The notes under the pieces are model-generated. The model was not told where the DNA came from. It was given only the letters and a program-made list of their open reading frames with translations, and did not search any database. Positions 7,355 through 13,890 of a DNA stretch of 13,890 nt are shown here, piece after piece. Within the stretch, counting starts at the first letter, position 1, and each line of letters begins with the position of its first letter. Both the position numbers and the translations under genes were made by a program. The DNA lies in assembly GCA_035627675.1 (NCBI GenBank), contig DASPLH010000175.1, positions 1 to 13,890 on the forward strand. Reading direction: 5' to 3'. This stretch comes from DASPLH01 sp035627675 (lineage in GTDB: Bacteria; Acidobacteriota; Terriglobia; Terriglobales; Acidobacteriaceae).

Positions 7355-8053
7355 GTGCATCGCTCAAACCCCGGAATCCTCTTAGCTCTTCTCCTTTCTC
7401 CGGCGGCATGGGCCGTCGATCCGCCGAAGTGCCCCGAAGGGGCGAGCCGGATGGATGTGGCCAGCGGAACCTACTCGCCCATTCCGGGCGTCGCGTTCGT
7501 ATTGAGGAACTTCGCCGGTGCCATGGTGCCGACCGGCAACCAGCTGCCCGCATGTCTGGTGAGGGTCACACACATCGACCGCGGGCGGGTGGTTGTGACT
7601 TCGGCAAGTCTCGACCGGCTGGTTCAGGCCAGGATTCGTCCGAAGGACAGCTCCATCTCCGATCTGAAGATCGAGATGAGGGAAGGCAGGGCGATCCTCA
7701 CGGGGAAGATGAAGAAACTCATTCCCTTTCGCGTCGAGGGTCCGGTGACGGGAACCGGAGAGAATCTTCGGATGCAGGCGAAGACCGTGAAAGCGGCAGG
7801 GATTCCGATCAAGGGCCTGCTCGAGATGGTCGGAGTCGAATTGTCAGGCTTGATGGGCGATAACTCGGTGAAGGGCGTGACAGTTCGGGACGACACGATC
7901 CTGTTCAGGCTCGAGGCCTTCGGGAACATACGCGGCCACGTGCAGAGCGCGAAGATCGCTTCCAACGCGCTGGTGGTGGATTTCGCCAAACCGTCCGGCC
8001 GCGGGGCGAGTGCGCAGGGCCAGCTTAAACAGGGCAGGGTAGCGAACCGCTGA
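7355..8053 (+). CDS. Secreted protein of unknown function
   Basis: About 232 aa if translation starts at the GTG at 7355, which is followed at once by a signal peptide (LLALLLSPAAWA, cleaved near residue 20). An in-frame GTG at 7244 would place 37 unlikely residues before it. No ribosome site stands out for either, so the start is uncertain. C26 and C67 could form a disulfide. The middle (residues 85-210) reads as alternating beta strands with a repeated 'I.G...V.G' rhythm, including KIEMREGRAILTGKMKK, IPFRVEGPVTGTGENLRM and TILFRLEAFGNIRGHV. This resembles the lipid-binding DUF2993/LmeA-like or AsmA-type beta sheets, but I cannot assign a family with confidence. It faces the glycosyltransferase gene with one base between stops. 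Confidence 0.7.
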   Translation: MHRSNPGILLALLLSPAAWAVDPPKCPEGASRMDVASGTYSPIPGVAFVLRNFAGAMVPTGNQLPACLVRVTHIDRGRVVVTSASLDRLVQARIRPKDSSISDLKIEMREGRAILTGKMKKLIPFRVEGPVTGTGENLRMQAKTVKAAGIPIKGLLEMVGVELSGLMGDNSVKGVTVRDDTILFRLEAFGNIRGHVQSAKIASNALVVDFAKPSGRGASAQGQLKQGRVANR

Positions 8054-8074
8054 CCTAGCGTGCTCCGGGTTCGC
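8042..8074. terminator. Inverted repeat spanning the convergent stop codons
   Basis: GCGAACC (8042-8048) is complementary to GGTTCGC (8068-8074). The 19-nt loop holds both facing stop codons (8051-8053 plus strand, 8055-8057 minus strand). A small alternative stem, CGCT/AGCG, sits at 8048-8060. There is no T tract on either side, so if it ends transcription it does so weakly or only as a 3'-end-stabilising hairpin. Confidence 0.35.
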
Positions 8075-9719
8075 GTGACGCAGGCGCGGGTCCCGCGCCG
8101 AGTCTGCGCGCCACGGTTCCGCCGCTACCCGCCTCATAGTAATAGACAGAACCGTGAGACATGGTCCAGATTCGGGCCGTGTCCACTTCGATCGGCAGCC
8201 TTCTCGCGGGAAGGCCGTCTGCGGCGTACTTCTCCAGCAACCAGTTGCCTCTGTGACACACGACGAGGTAGTCGCGCGCCGTCGCCTCGAGCTCGTGCAA
8301 GGGAACGACGCGAACAGGGAACACGTGGCCGCGCCCTGCCCAGAGATTCTGTTCCGCACCATCTTCGCGTTTGTAGCGGCGCACGGCGTCGAAGTCCACC
8401 GGGAAAACCAGCCGCGACGCGATCTCCGGCCGCGAGTAGTAGGCCAGCGGTAGCACGAGCAGGCCATCCGGGACGACGATGGTGTCTTCCGGCGGCAGAT
8501 GGTCGCGGACGCGCTCGAAAGCGGCCCGCTGCGCGAGGTAGATGTATGCCTCGATACTGTGGCGCACCGTGATCCAGCTCACGATCAGGACCAGAAATAC
8601 GATGGTGTGCGCATACCGTCGCGAGAACAGCCGGTAGCCGGCCACCGCCACGGCGATGGCGAATCCGTAGGCGACGGGCAGGACAAAACGCGGGCTGAGC
8701 ATGCCTCCGCGCACGGTCGCCACCATATAGCCGATCAGCGGATAGGCCATGAGCACAACCACGGCGGCGAGTTCATGCCGCGGCAGGACCGCCGGCAGCA
8801 CTTCCTCGCCCGCGAGGCGTTTCCGGAAGTGCGTTACGGCGCCGTAAACGAGGAGTCCGAGCGACGGCCCCAGGATCGGATCGCGCAGGTACGTGGCGAA
8901 CGGTCCATGCAGTTGCACGCGGTTGAACGCATATGGCCCGAACTTCACCGCCGCGTAGTCAATCAGCGGCAGGTAAACGAGCAGCGGCGACGCTCCCGCC
9001 GCCAGCGCCAGCCACACGCGGTAGTCGAGCCTGCGCCGTTCGAGACTGCGAACGAACTCACCAATCGCCACCGGGAACAGCGAGAGCACGGCGAAGTAGT
9101 TGGAGGATATTCCGAGGCCGACGCAAAGCGCGAGCAGCACGGCGGAAAGCGCCGGATGCCTGCCCTCCACGACTCCGCGCCACGCCACGAGGCTGACGAT
9201 GGAAAACGCTAGCAGCAGGGCATAGGAACGGCTCTCGTAGGAGTAGGAGAAAGCCGCCGTGGCCGCGAAGAAGCACACTCCGGCCGCGGCGTACTGCACC
9301 GGCAGTCGCCGGCGCAGATACGAGAACAGACATACGGATGCGAACCAGTTGGCCAGAATCGCCGGCAGGCGCACCACCAGTTCGCTCTCGCCGAACATCC
9401 GCATGGACCACATGACGAGCAGGTGCATCAGCGGAGGGTTCGGGTCGGTGCCGCGTGCGAGGGCGTCCCAGATGAGTTCGGGAGCGTTGAGGCGCGCTAC
9501 GTACAACGTGATGAGTTCGTCAAACCAGAGAAGCTTGATCGAGGCGTGCGTAAGTGTGAGTGCGAAGTAAGAGAGGGTGAAGACCACCAGGAACCCGGTC
9601 GAACTCCAACGCGGGAAGCTGTCCGATTCGCAAGCAACGACGGTCCCATCGGGCGGGGTGGGGTTCGCGGAATCGAGATCTTTGAAGCAGCTCTGGATTG
9701 CGCCTTCCTGTCTATGCAA
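8055..9719 (-). CDS. GT39/ArnT-like integral membrane glycosyltransferase
   Basis: About 554 aa. An N-terminal membrane helix (residues 41-60, GFLVVFTLSYFALTL) is followed by a periplasmic loop with WFDE (D67/E68) and TDPNPPLMHLL around 91-101. This is the acidic catalytic loop pattern of the PMT_2/GT39 superfamily (PF13231), which transfers a sugar or similar group from a polyprenyl-phosphate donor in the outer leaflet. Eight or more further hydrophobic helices follow, then a soluble C-terminal domain from about residue 400 with no recognisable motif. No ATG occurs before the domain. I chose the TTG at 9719, with GAGG about 10 nt upstream, over a TTG at 9914 that would add 65 implausible residues. 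Substrate unknown: lipid A, protein or glycan are all possible. Confidence 0.82.
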   Translation of the reverse strand: MHRQEGAIQSCFKDLDSANPTPPDGTVVACESDSFPRWSSTGFLVVFTLSYFALTLTHASIKLLWFDELITLYVARLNAPELIWDALARGTDPNPPLMHLLVMWSMRMFGESELVVRLPAILANWFASVCLFSYLRRRLPVQYAAAGVCFFAATAAFSYSYESRSYALLLAFSIVSLVAWRGVVEGRHPALSAVLLALCVGLGISSNYFAVLSLFPVAIGEFVRSLERRRLDYRVWLALAAGASPLLVYLPLIDYAAVKFGPYAFNRVQLHGPFATYLRDPILGPSLGLLVYGAVTHFRKRLAGEEVLPAVLPRHELAAVVVLMAYPLIGYMVATVRGGMLSPRFVLPVAYGFAIAVAVAGYRLFSRRYAHTIVFLVLIVSWITVRHSIEAYIYLAQRAAFERVRDHLPPEDTIVVPDGLLVLPLAYYSRPEIASRLVFPVDFDAVRRYKREDGAEQNLWAGRGHVFPVRVVPLHELEATARDYLVVCHRGNWLLEKYAADGLPARRLPIEVDTARIWTMSHGSVYYYEAGSGGTVARRLGAGPAPASREPGAR

Positions 9720-10142
9720 TTCGGCTCGCCTCGTGCGAGAGACTGATGAAGCGGGTGAGTCGGCGGACTCGGGTCGTTCAAGCTCAAGATGCGGCACACA
9801 CGACAATAGTTGGCGGCAAACCAAAGCTGCCTGTAAGCGCTTCGGGTGCGCCCCGTACCCGTGTATCCCTGTGCGCCGTTCCTGGCTGGAAAAATCCCAC
9901 CGCTTGCATTGCAAAACTTTGCACCTTCGCCTGGAGTGCCGCCCCGCGTGAGTACGCCTAAGTCGCTCGTTTCAATGTGGAATGCCCAGGCGCAGTTCGC
10001 GGCACGCAAACTGCACGCTTGTACGCGCGGCATCTCGCCCGTGCCTTTGCAGTGGCAGGAGCGTTCGGCCCTTGTCCGGGATCTGGAAAGCCTTTCATAC
10101 GGAATTCTCGTTTCAGTTCACCGACCGCAAGGAGGAGTACAG
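9720..10142. other. 423-nt intergenic region between divergent genes
   Basis: No coding region is supportable. Open frames extend through it on both strands, but their translations look random and lack ribosome sites. It must carry the promoters for the minus-strand glycosyltransferase gene and for the plus-strand small-protein/peptidase operon, yet I see no convincing -35/-10 pairs. The one small symmetry is TTGCA-T-TGCAA at 9904-9914, which could be an operator or chance. Confidence 0.5.
10129..10137 (+). promoter_or_regulatory. Strong ribosome binding site of the small secreted protein
   Basis: AAGGAGGAG lies 5 nt before the ATG at 10143, with the GGAGG core 7 nt away. It fixes this start over in-frame upstream alternatives back to 9846. 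Confidence 0.85.
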
Positions 10143-10559
10143 ATGTTCAACCGCACCGCATCTCCGGGATGGCGCAGTCTGGCTGTCCTGGCGCTGGCCG
10201 TGGCCGTCATGCTGACCGCTACCAGTGCACTCGCCGAGACCAAGCGCAAGACGGTCAAGTTCAAACCCGCTCCCACAGCTCAGACAATCGCTAAAGACGA
10301 GGTCGGGAACCACAGGGCTCCCACAGCCGAAGAGGCCGCAGTGCTCGCAGAAGGACTCAAGAAAGAGGCCGAAGGCAAAGGTTCGCTGACGGTGTACACG
10401 TTCGACGACGGTTCCAGCGCCGCGGAACTGGACGAGAGCTTCGACACATCCACGATTGCAGTTCGGAATTCCGACGGGTCCCAGACCATGGGTTGCGTTA
10501 CGAGCGCTGCCGAAGCGAAGCAGTTCGTCAAGAACGCCGGCAAGAAGGAGGTAAAGTGA
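10143..10559 (+). CDS. Small secreted protein with one cysteine, coupled to a zinc peptidase gene
   Basis: 138 aa. Residues 1-31 form a signal peptide (hydrophobic SLAVLALAVAVML, cleavage after ALA). The mature part has a charged linker (KRKTVKFKP), a helix around 58-78, and a C-terminal region with DESFDTSTIAVRNSDGSQ followed by TMGCVTSAAEAKQFVKNA. C118 is the only cysteine. The 'DxSF...AVRNxDGS...CV' pattern resembles small exported proteins annotated as post-PEP-CTERM-1 domain proteins, recalled from memory and not certain. Its TGA is followed after two bases by the ATG of the peptidase gene, whose ribosome site (AAGGAGGT, 10545-10552) lies inside this gene, so translation is coupled. A chaperone, inhibitor or trans-acting prodomain for the peptidase is a reasonable inference but is not shown. 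Confidence 0.85.
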   Translation: MFNRTASPGWRSLAVLALAVAVMLTATSALAETKRKTVKFKPAPTAQTIAKDEVGNHRAPTAEEAAVLAEGLKKEAEGKGSLTVYTFDDGSSAAELDESFDTSTIAVRNSDGSQTMGCVTSAAEAKQFVKNAGKKEVK

Positions 10560-10561
10560 GC

Positions 10562-12016
10562 ATGAAGATCGGCAAACTCCTCTCGCTCGTTCTGGTAACG
10601 GCCATAGCGGTTACTCCGGCCTTCTCCGACTCCAACGTAAAGATCGTGAACGGGGATGCACCGGGCGTGGGCTTCAACGATCCCACACCGGTGGCTCCGA
10701 TTGGCGGCAACTGGGGTACGACCCTCGGTCAGCAGCGCATGATCGCCCTCCAGCACGCCGCCGACATCTGGGGCGCTACCCTGAACAGCCATGTCCCGAT
10801 CCGAGTCCTCGCGACGTGGGTGCCGCGTCCATGCACGGCCAACAGCGCGGTGCTTGCCTCGGCAGGCGCGCGAACAATCTGGCGCGACTTCCGGAACGCA
10901 ACCTTCACAAACACCTGGTACGGCGCCGCCCTCGCCAACAAGATCGCCTCTCGCGACCTTGCTCCCGGCCCGAAGGGGAAAGACGCCTGGATCGGCCCCG
11001 ACGACGGTCGCAAAGAGAACCTGAATGCCGATGAGATCCGCGCCCGCTTCAACGTCAGCCTCGGCGGCACGAATCCCGACGGCACGCCCTGCTTCGTCGG
11101 TGGCGGCTGGTACCTCGGCCTCGACAACAATCACGGAACATTCACCGACCTGATTGCCACCGCCCTGCACGAGTTCGGCCACGGACTCGGCTTCCAAACC
11201 TTCGTTGACAACTCCACAGGCCAGCGTGCGGACAACCGGAACGACATCTACATGTTGAACCTGCGCGACAACACCACGGGCAAGATGTGGCCCGACATGA
11301 CGGACGCCGAGCGCATGGCTTCGGCGATCAACACCGGCAACCTGGTGTGGACCGGTGCGAACGTCACGGCTGCGTCGAGCACGGTGCTGACCGGCCCGTC
11401 GATCGTGGTGGCCGGCGCTCCTCTGAACGCAACCTACATCGCGGGCAACGCGGGATTCGGTCCCGTGCCGCGCTCTCCGGGCGTGACTGCGGCAGCAGTG
11501 CTGGTGAACGACGGAGTCGCACCCGGATCAGATGCCTGCACCACGCCATTCGTGAATGCAGCAGCGGTCTCCGGCAACGTTGCGGTGATGGACCGCGGTA
11601 CCTGCACGTTTGCCGTTAAGGCCCAGAACGCGCAGGCCGCCGGAGCAGCAGCCGTGATCATCGTCAACAACGCCGCTGGTCCCGCGCCGGCTTTGGGCGG
11701 ATTCGCCGCCGGAATCACGATTCCGGTCATCAGTCTCTCGCTTGCCGACGGCACAGCGCTGAAGAACGCGATGGCTTCGAATACCGTGACCGTAAGCGTC
11801 ACGTCCGATCCGAACCAACTCGCAGGCGCAGACGCCCAGGGACGCGTGAAGATGAACGCCCCCAATCCTCTGCAACCGGGTTCTTCGGTCTCGCACTGGG
11901 ATCCCGCAACGCTGCCGAATCAGCTGATGGAGCCGGCTATCAACGGCAACCTGACGCACTCGGTTGTCGCGCCGGAGGATCTCACCTACGAGCTGATGAA
12001 AGACATCGGCTGGTAA
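10562..12016 (+). CDS. Secreted zinc metallopeptidase with inserted PA domain (leishmanolysin-like site)
   Basis: 484 aa with a signal peptide (residues 1-22, ending PAFS-D). An N-terminal subdomain includes FNDPTPVAPIGGN and GTTLGQQRMIALQHAADIW. The zinc helix is TALHEFGHGLGF with H203, E204 and H207. The usual third ligand of the compact metzincin motif HExxHxxGxxH is replaced by Thr. Residues about 275-425 carry a PA (protease-associated) domain: MDRGTCTFAVKAQNAQAAGAAAV, IPVISLSLADGTAL. The chain returns with SSVSHWD (H445) and NQLMEP (M456). The His-to-Met spacing of 11 equals His334-Met345 of leishmanolysin, so H445 is the likely third zinc ligand. No prodomain is present after the signal peptide. 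It probably degrades extracellular or periplasmic protein; the substrate is unknown. The ATG at 10562 has AAGGAGGT 9 nt upstream. A terminator follows at 12040. Confidence 0.88.
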   Translation: MKIGKLLSLVLVTAIAVTPAFSDSNVKIVNGDAPGVGFNDPTPVAPIGGNWGTTLGQQRMIALQHAADIWGATLNSHVPIRVLATWVPRPCTANSAVLASAGARTIWRDFRNATFTNTWYGAALANKIASRDLAPGPKGKDAWIGPDDGRKENLNADEIRARFNVSLGGTNPDGTPCFVGGGWYLGLDNNHGTFTDLIATALHEFGHGLGFQTFVDNSTGQRADNRNDIYMLNLRDNTTGKMWPDMTDAERMASAINTGNLVWTGANVTAASSTVLTGPSIVVAGAPLNATYIAGNAGFGPVPRSPGVTAAAVLVNDGVAPGSDACTTPFVNAAAVSGNVAVMDRGTCTFAVKAQNAQAAGAAAVIIVNNAAGPAPALGGFAAGITIPVISLSLADGTALKNAMASNTVTVSVTSDPNQLAGADAQGRVKMNAPNPLQPGSSVSHWDPATLPNQLMEPAINGNLTHSVVAPEDLTYELMKDIGW

Positions 12017-12039
12017 CACAGCCGGTCATTGCAACAGAG

Positions 12040-12070
12040 AGGGCCGCCGAACCTGGCGGCCCTTGTTCTT
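12040..12070 (+). terminator. Rho-independent terminator of the peptidase operon
   Basis: AGGGCCGCC (12040-12048) pairs perfectly with GGCGGCCCT (12055-12063) around a 6-nt loop, followed by TGTTCTT. The 9-bp GC-rich stem lies 23 nt past the peptidase stop codon. Confidence 0.85.
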
Positions 12071-12148
12071 GCCGGGAATGCGCGTGCGGAAACATCGGTG
12101 CTTTCGATTCGCGTTGCAAGCCTGAGTGGCTCACAGCATACTTAAAGG

Positions 12149-12406
12149 ATGGTGCGGCGACTGATCATCACGGGATCAGTGGTGGTCATGGTGGCCGTTC
12201 TCGTACTGCTGCTGGACCCAACTACGCCCGGAGTTTCGGCCCCAAACGGCGGCAAGATCCCTTACGGCGTCGATGTTGTCCCGCTGGTGGTCTCCCCACT
12301 CTTCACCGTCGCGCTTGTCCCATTCTTCCATCCGTCACAAGGACTGAGGTCATCCACGACAGTCCTACTGCGGGTTTCGCAGTCTTCGCCAGCGTTACTT
12401 TGTTGA
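12149..12406 (+). CDS. Possible small membrane protein (doubtful)
   Basis: An 85-codon open frame starting MVRRLIITGS. It has one clear hydrophobic helix (residues 5-22) and a second hydrophobic patch (VVPLVVSPLFTVALVPFF, about 43-60). Codons in the first 65 positions show the GC-rich third positions seen in neighbouring genes, which favours real coding. Against it, the only ribosome-site candidate (AAAGG) abuts the ATG, the last 20 codons look random, and the 3' end overlaps the structured nhaA leader. It may be a genuine small membrane protein, the remains of a longer gene, or chance. I do not recognise a family. Confidence 0.35.
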   Translation: MVRRLIITGSVVVMVAVLVLLLDPTTPGVSAPNGGKIPYGVDVVPLVVSPLFTVALVPFFHPSQGLRSSTTVLLRVSQSSPALLC

Positions 12407-12480
12407 TAGCCCCTTCTGGCCCATCAGTGCGCACCAGCACTCAAGGTCGCGCATCGGACCAGTCCTTCCTCACTTAGGAG
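12339..12480 (+). promoter_or_regulatory. Structured 5' leader of nhaA, candidate nhaA-I (Li+) riboswitch
   Basis: Several helices can form just upstream of nhaA: AGGACTG/CAGTCCT (12340-12346 with 12360-12366), ACTGCG/CGCAGT (12367-12372 with 12378-12383), GCCAG/CTGGC (12388-12392 with 12416-12420) and AGTGC/GCACT (12426-12430 with 12437-12441). TGAT at 12404-12407, in the loop of the third helix, can pair with ATCA at 12423-12426 as a pseudoknot, excluding one base of the last helix. The 5' strand AAGGACTG can instead pair over 8 bp with CAGTCCTT (12460-12467), 7 nt before the TAGGAG ribosome site. TCCT (12467-12470) can mask that site by pairing with AGGA (12476-12479). Known: nhaA-I RNAs, reported as Li+-responsive, occur upstream of nhaA in Acidobacteriota among others. 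Membership is inferred from position and structure, not from a consensus match. Confidence 0.5.
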
Positions 12481-12489
12481 CTATCTATC

Positions 12490-13890
12490 ATGTCCATTCC
12501 CGCAAGAAGCCGGGGCGAACTGAACGTTGCAATGCATGCATCGCCGGCGGCCCGTCGAGTTGAACTTCCGGTCGCAAGTTTCATTCACATGCAGGGTGCG
12601 GGAGGCATGCTGCTGTTGGGCGCATCGGTTATCGCGCTGGTCTGGGCAAACAGCCGATTCGGTCCGTCGTACTTCGCTTTGTGGCACGCAACGATCTCGT
12701 TCGACCTGGGCCCGCTGCATCTCGCGAAGAGCCTGCACCACTGGATCAACGACGGGCTCATGGCGGTGTTCTTCTTCCTGGTTGGAATGGAGATCAAGCA
12801 CGAGTTCGTCAGCGGGCAGCTCGCGAGTTTCCGGCGCGCCGCGCTCCCGATAGTCGCGGCCCTCGGCGGCATGTTGGCGCCAGCCGCCCTGTATTTCATG
12901 CTGAACGCAGGGCGTCCCGGACAGTCTGGCTGGGGCGTTCCGATGGCCACGGACATAGCGTTTGCGCTCGCGGTCCTCGCGGTGATCCCGCGCGTTCCGA
13001 TTGCGTTGAAGGTCTTCCTGCTCGCACTGGCAATCGTTGACGACCTTGGGGCGATCATCGTGATCGCTATCTTCTATACGGACGCGATCTCGTTTGCGCC
13101 GCTTGGAGTCGGCGTGTTGCTGCTCGGAGTGGCGGCGACGATGCGGGTGATCCGCGTGCGCCACGCGTTTCCTTATGTGCTCGTGGGAATATCGGTCTGG
13201 ATCTGCGTGTTGCAGTCGGGAATCCACGCCACGGTCGCCGGCGTAGTGCTTGCGTTTGCAGTCAGCGGTCGTTCATTGGTCCCGCGCGAGAGCTTCCACT
13301 CTCTGGCTTCGTCGATGCTCGGTGAGTTCTCGACTGCGATACGCAACGGCGATGACGACGCGGCGGATGTAGCGCTGGGGTCATTGGCGGTGCTGACCGA
13401 ACAAACCGAGTCGCCGCTCGAACGAATAACGCGACAACTTCACGGATGGGTTTCGTTCCTGATACTGCCCCTGTTCGCGTTGGCGAACGCTGGAGTGGTG
13501 CTGTCCGCTGATGCCTTCTCGCGCATCTTGCGCGACCCAATCTCGCTGGGCGTGGCCGCGGGTCTTCTACTCGGAAAGCCGCTGGGAATCGTCGCGCTGA
13601 GTTGGCTCGCCGTGCGCTTCGGGATGGCGGAACTGCCCGCATCGATTCGCTGGAGGCACATGTGGGGAACGGGCCTGCTGGCCGGCATCGGATTCACGGT
13701 CGCGATCTTCATCGCGGATCTCGCGTTCGAGACGCCCGAGCAACTTCAGGTGGCAAAGCTCGCGATTCTCTGTACGTCGGCGCTGGCGGGCGTCGGAGGG
13801 TACGTGCTCCTCAGAGGAGGCTTCCGCGAGCAGGCTGCGACGGCGGAAGAGAAGGCTGAGACCACGAAACAGGAAGTGCCGGCGGGGGGG
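12490..13890 (+). CDS. nhaA: Na+/H+ antiporter NhaA (open at the window end)
   Basis: 467 codons are visible with no stop before the window edge; the transport domain is essentially complete. NhaA exchanges two external H+ for one internal Na+ or Li+ across the inner membrane, for pH and sodium homeostasis. Residues matching the E. coli functional sites are D155 in PMATDIAFAL (Asp133), D184/D185 in AIVDDLGAII (Asp163/Asp164, the ion site) and K363 in LLGKPLGI (Lys300). The final helices carry GIGFTVAIFIADLAF. About twelve membrane segments follow a short N-terminal tail, with IHMQGAGGMLLL beginning helix 1. A soluble insert of about 50 residues (267-315) lies between the two halves, and a charged tail (AEEKAETTKQE) runs off the end. 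ATG 12490 has TAGGAG 9 nt upstream. It sits behind the structured leader. Confidence 0.95.
   Translation, partial: MSIPARSRGELNVAMHASPAARRVELPVASFIHMQGAGGMLLLGASVIALVWANSRFGPSYFALWHATISFDLGPLHLAKSLHHWINDGLMAVFFFLVGMEIKHEFVSGQLASFRRAALPIVAALGGMLAPAALYFMLNAGRPGQSGWGVPMATDIAFALAVLAVIPRVPIALKVFLLALAIVDDLGAIIVIAIFYTDAISFAPLGVGVLLLGVAATMRVIRVRHAFPYVLVGISVWICVLQSGIHATVAGVVLAFAVSGRSLVPRESFHSLASSMLGEFSTAIRNGDDDAADVALGSLAVLTEQTESPLERITRQLHGWVSFLILPLFALANAGVVLSADAFSRILRDPISLGVAAGLLLGKPLGIVALSWLAVRFGMAELPASIRWRHMWGTGLLAGIGFTVAIFIADLAFETPEQLQVAKLAILCTSALAGVGGYVLLRGGFREQAATAEEKAETTKQEVPAGG

Noticed and set aside
8499..9212. 237-codon plus-strand open frame opposite the glycosyltransferase gene
   Set aside because: Charged, Arg/His/Glu-rich antisense translation of hydrophobic membrane helices; no ribosome site or domain.
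9846..10142. Upstream in-frame extension of the 138-aa secreted protein
   Set aside because: The AAGGAGGAG site directly before ATG 10143, followed at once by a signal peptide, identifies the true start; the extension looks random.
12481..13227. 248-codon minus-strand open frame opposite nhaA
   Set aside because: It lies wholly opposite nhaA, which has every functional residue. The translation is His/Arg/Gln-rich, as expected from antisense of a membrane protein gene.

Overview
This is a high-GC bacterial chromosomal segment with ordinary operon architecture. I see no phage, insertion-sequence, CRISPR or tRNA/rRNA signatures. The gene content fits Acidobacteriota, plausibly a Solibacter/Bryobacter-type lineage: a TonB-dependent receptor with an N-terminal carboxypeptidase-regulatory-like domain, secreted proteins with TPR or DUF4142 domains, a YceH homologue, a PA-domain zinc peptidase, and a structured leader in front of nhaA. 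That assignment is inference from family distribution, not from a marker gene.

Layout, left to right. Positions 1-1147 hold the end of egtB and all of egtD, overlapping by 14 nt; together they form an ergothioneine biosynthesis module. Facing them on the minus strand is a YkgJ-type cysteine-cluster protein (1158-1769). Next on the minus strand is a secreted DUF4142 protein with a long Gly/Ser/Thr/Gln repeat region (1914-2852), ending in a credible terminator. A divergent intergenic region (2853-3147) leads to a compact TonB-dependent receptor (3148-5451). Two minus-strand genes follow: a TPR (lipo)protein (5502-6455) with a strong terminator, and a YceH/DUF480 protein (6495-7166). A secreted protein of unknown function (7355-8053) converges, with one base between stop codons, on a minus-strand GT39-like membrane glycosyltransferase (8055-9719).

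After a 423-nt divergent gap comes the most interesting pair, 10143-12016. A 138-aa secreted protein with a single cysteine lies two bases upstream of a 484-aa secreted zinc peptidase. The peptidase has an HEFGH helix, a PA domain inserted after it, and then an SHWD...LMEP block. The spacing from that His to the Met matches the third zinc ligand and Met-turn of leishmanolysin (M8). A rho-independent terminator closes this operon.

The right end carries a doubtful small membrane ORF, then a structured 5' leader with mutually exclusive pairings near the ribosome binding site, and then nhaA, which stays open to the window edge. The leader is a good candidate for the nhaA-I (Li+-responsive) riboswitch class.

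The neighbourhoods look like independent small transcription units rather than one system. The only tight functional couplings visible are egtB-egtD, the small protein with its peptidase, and the leader with nhaA.
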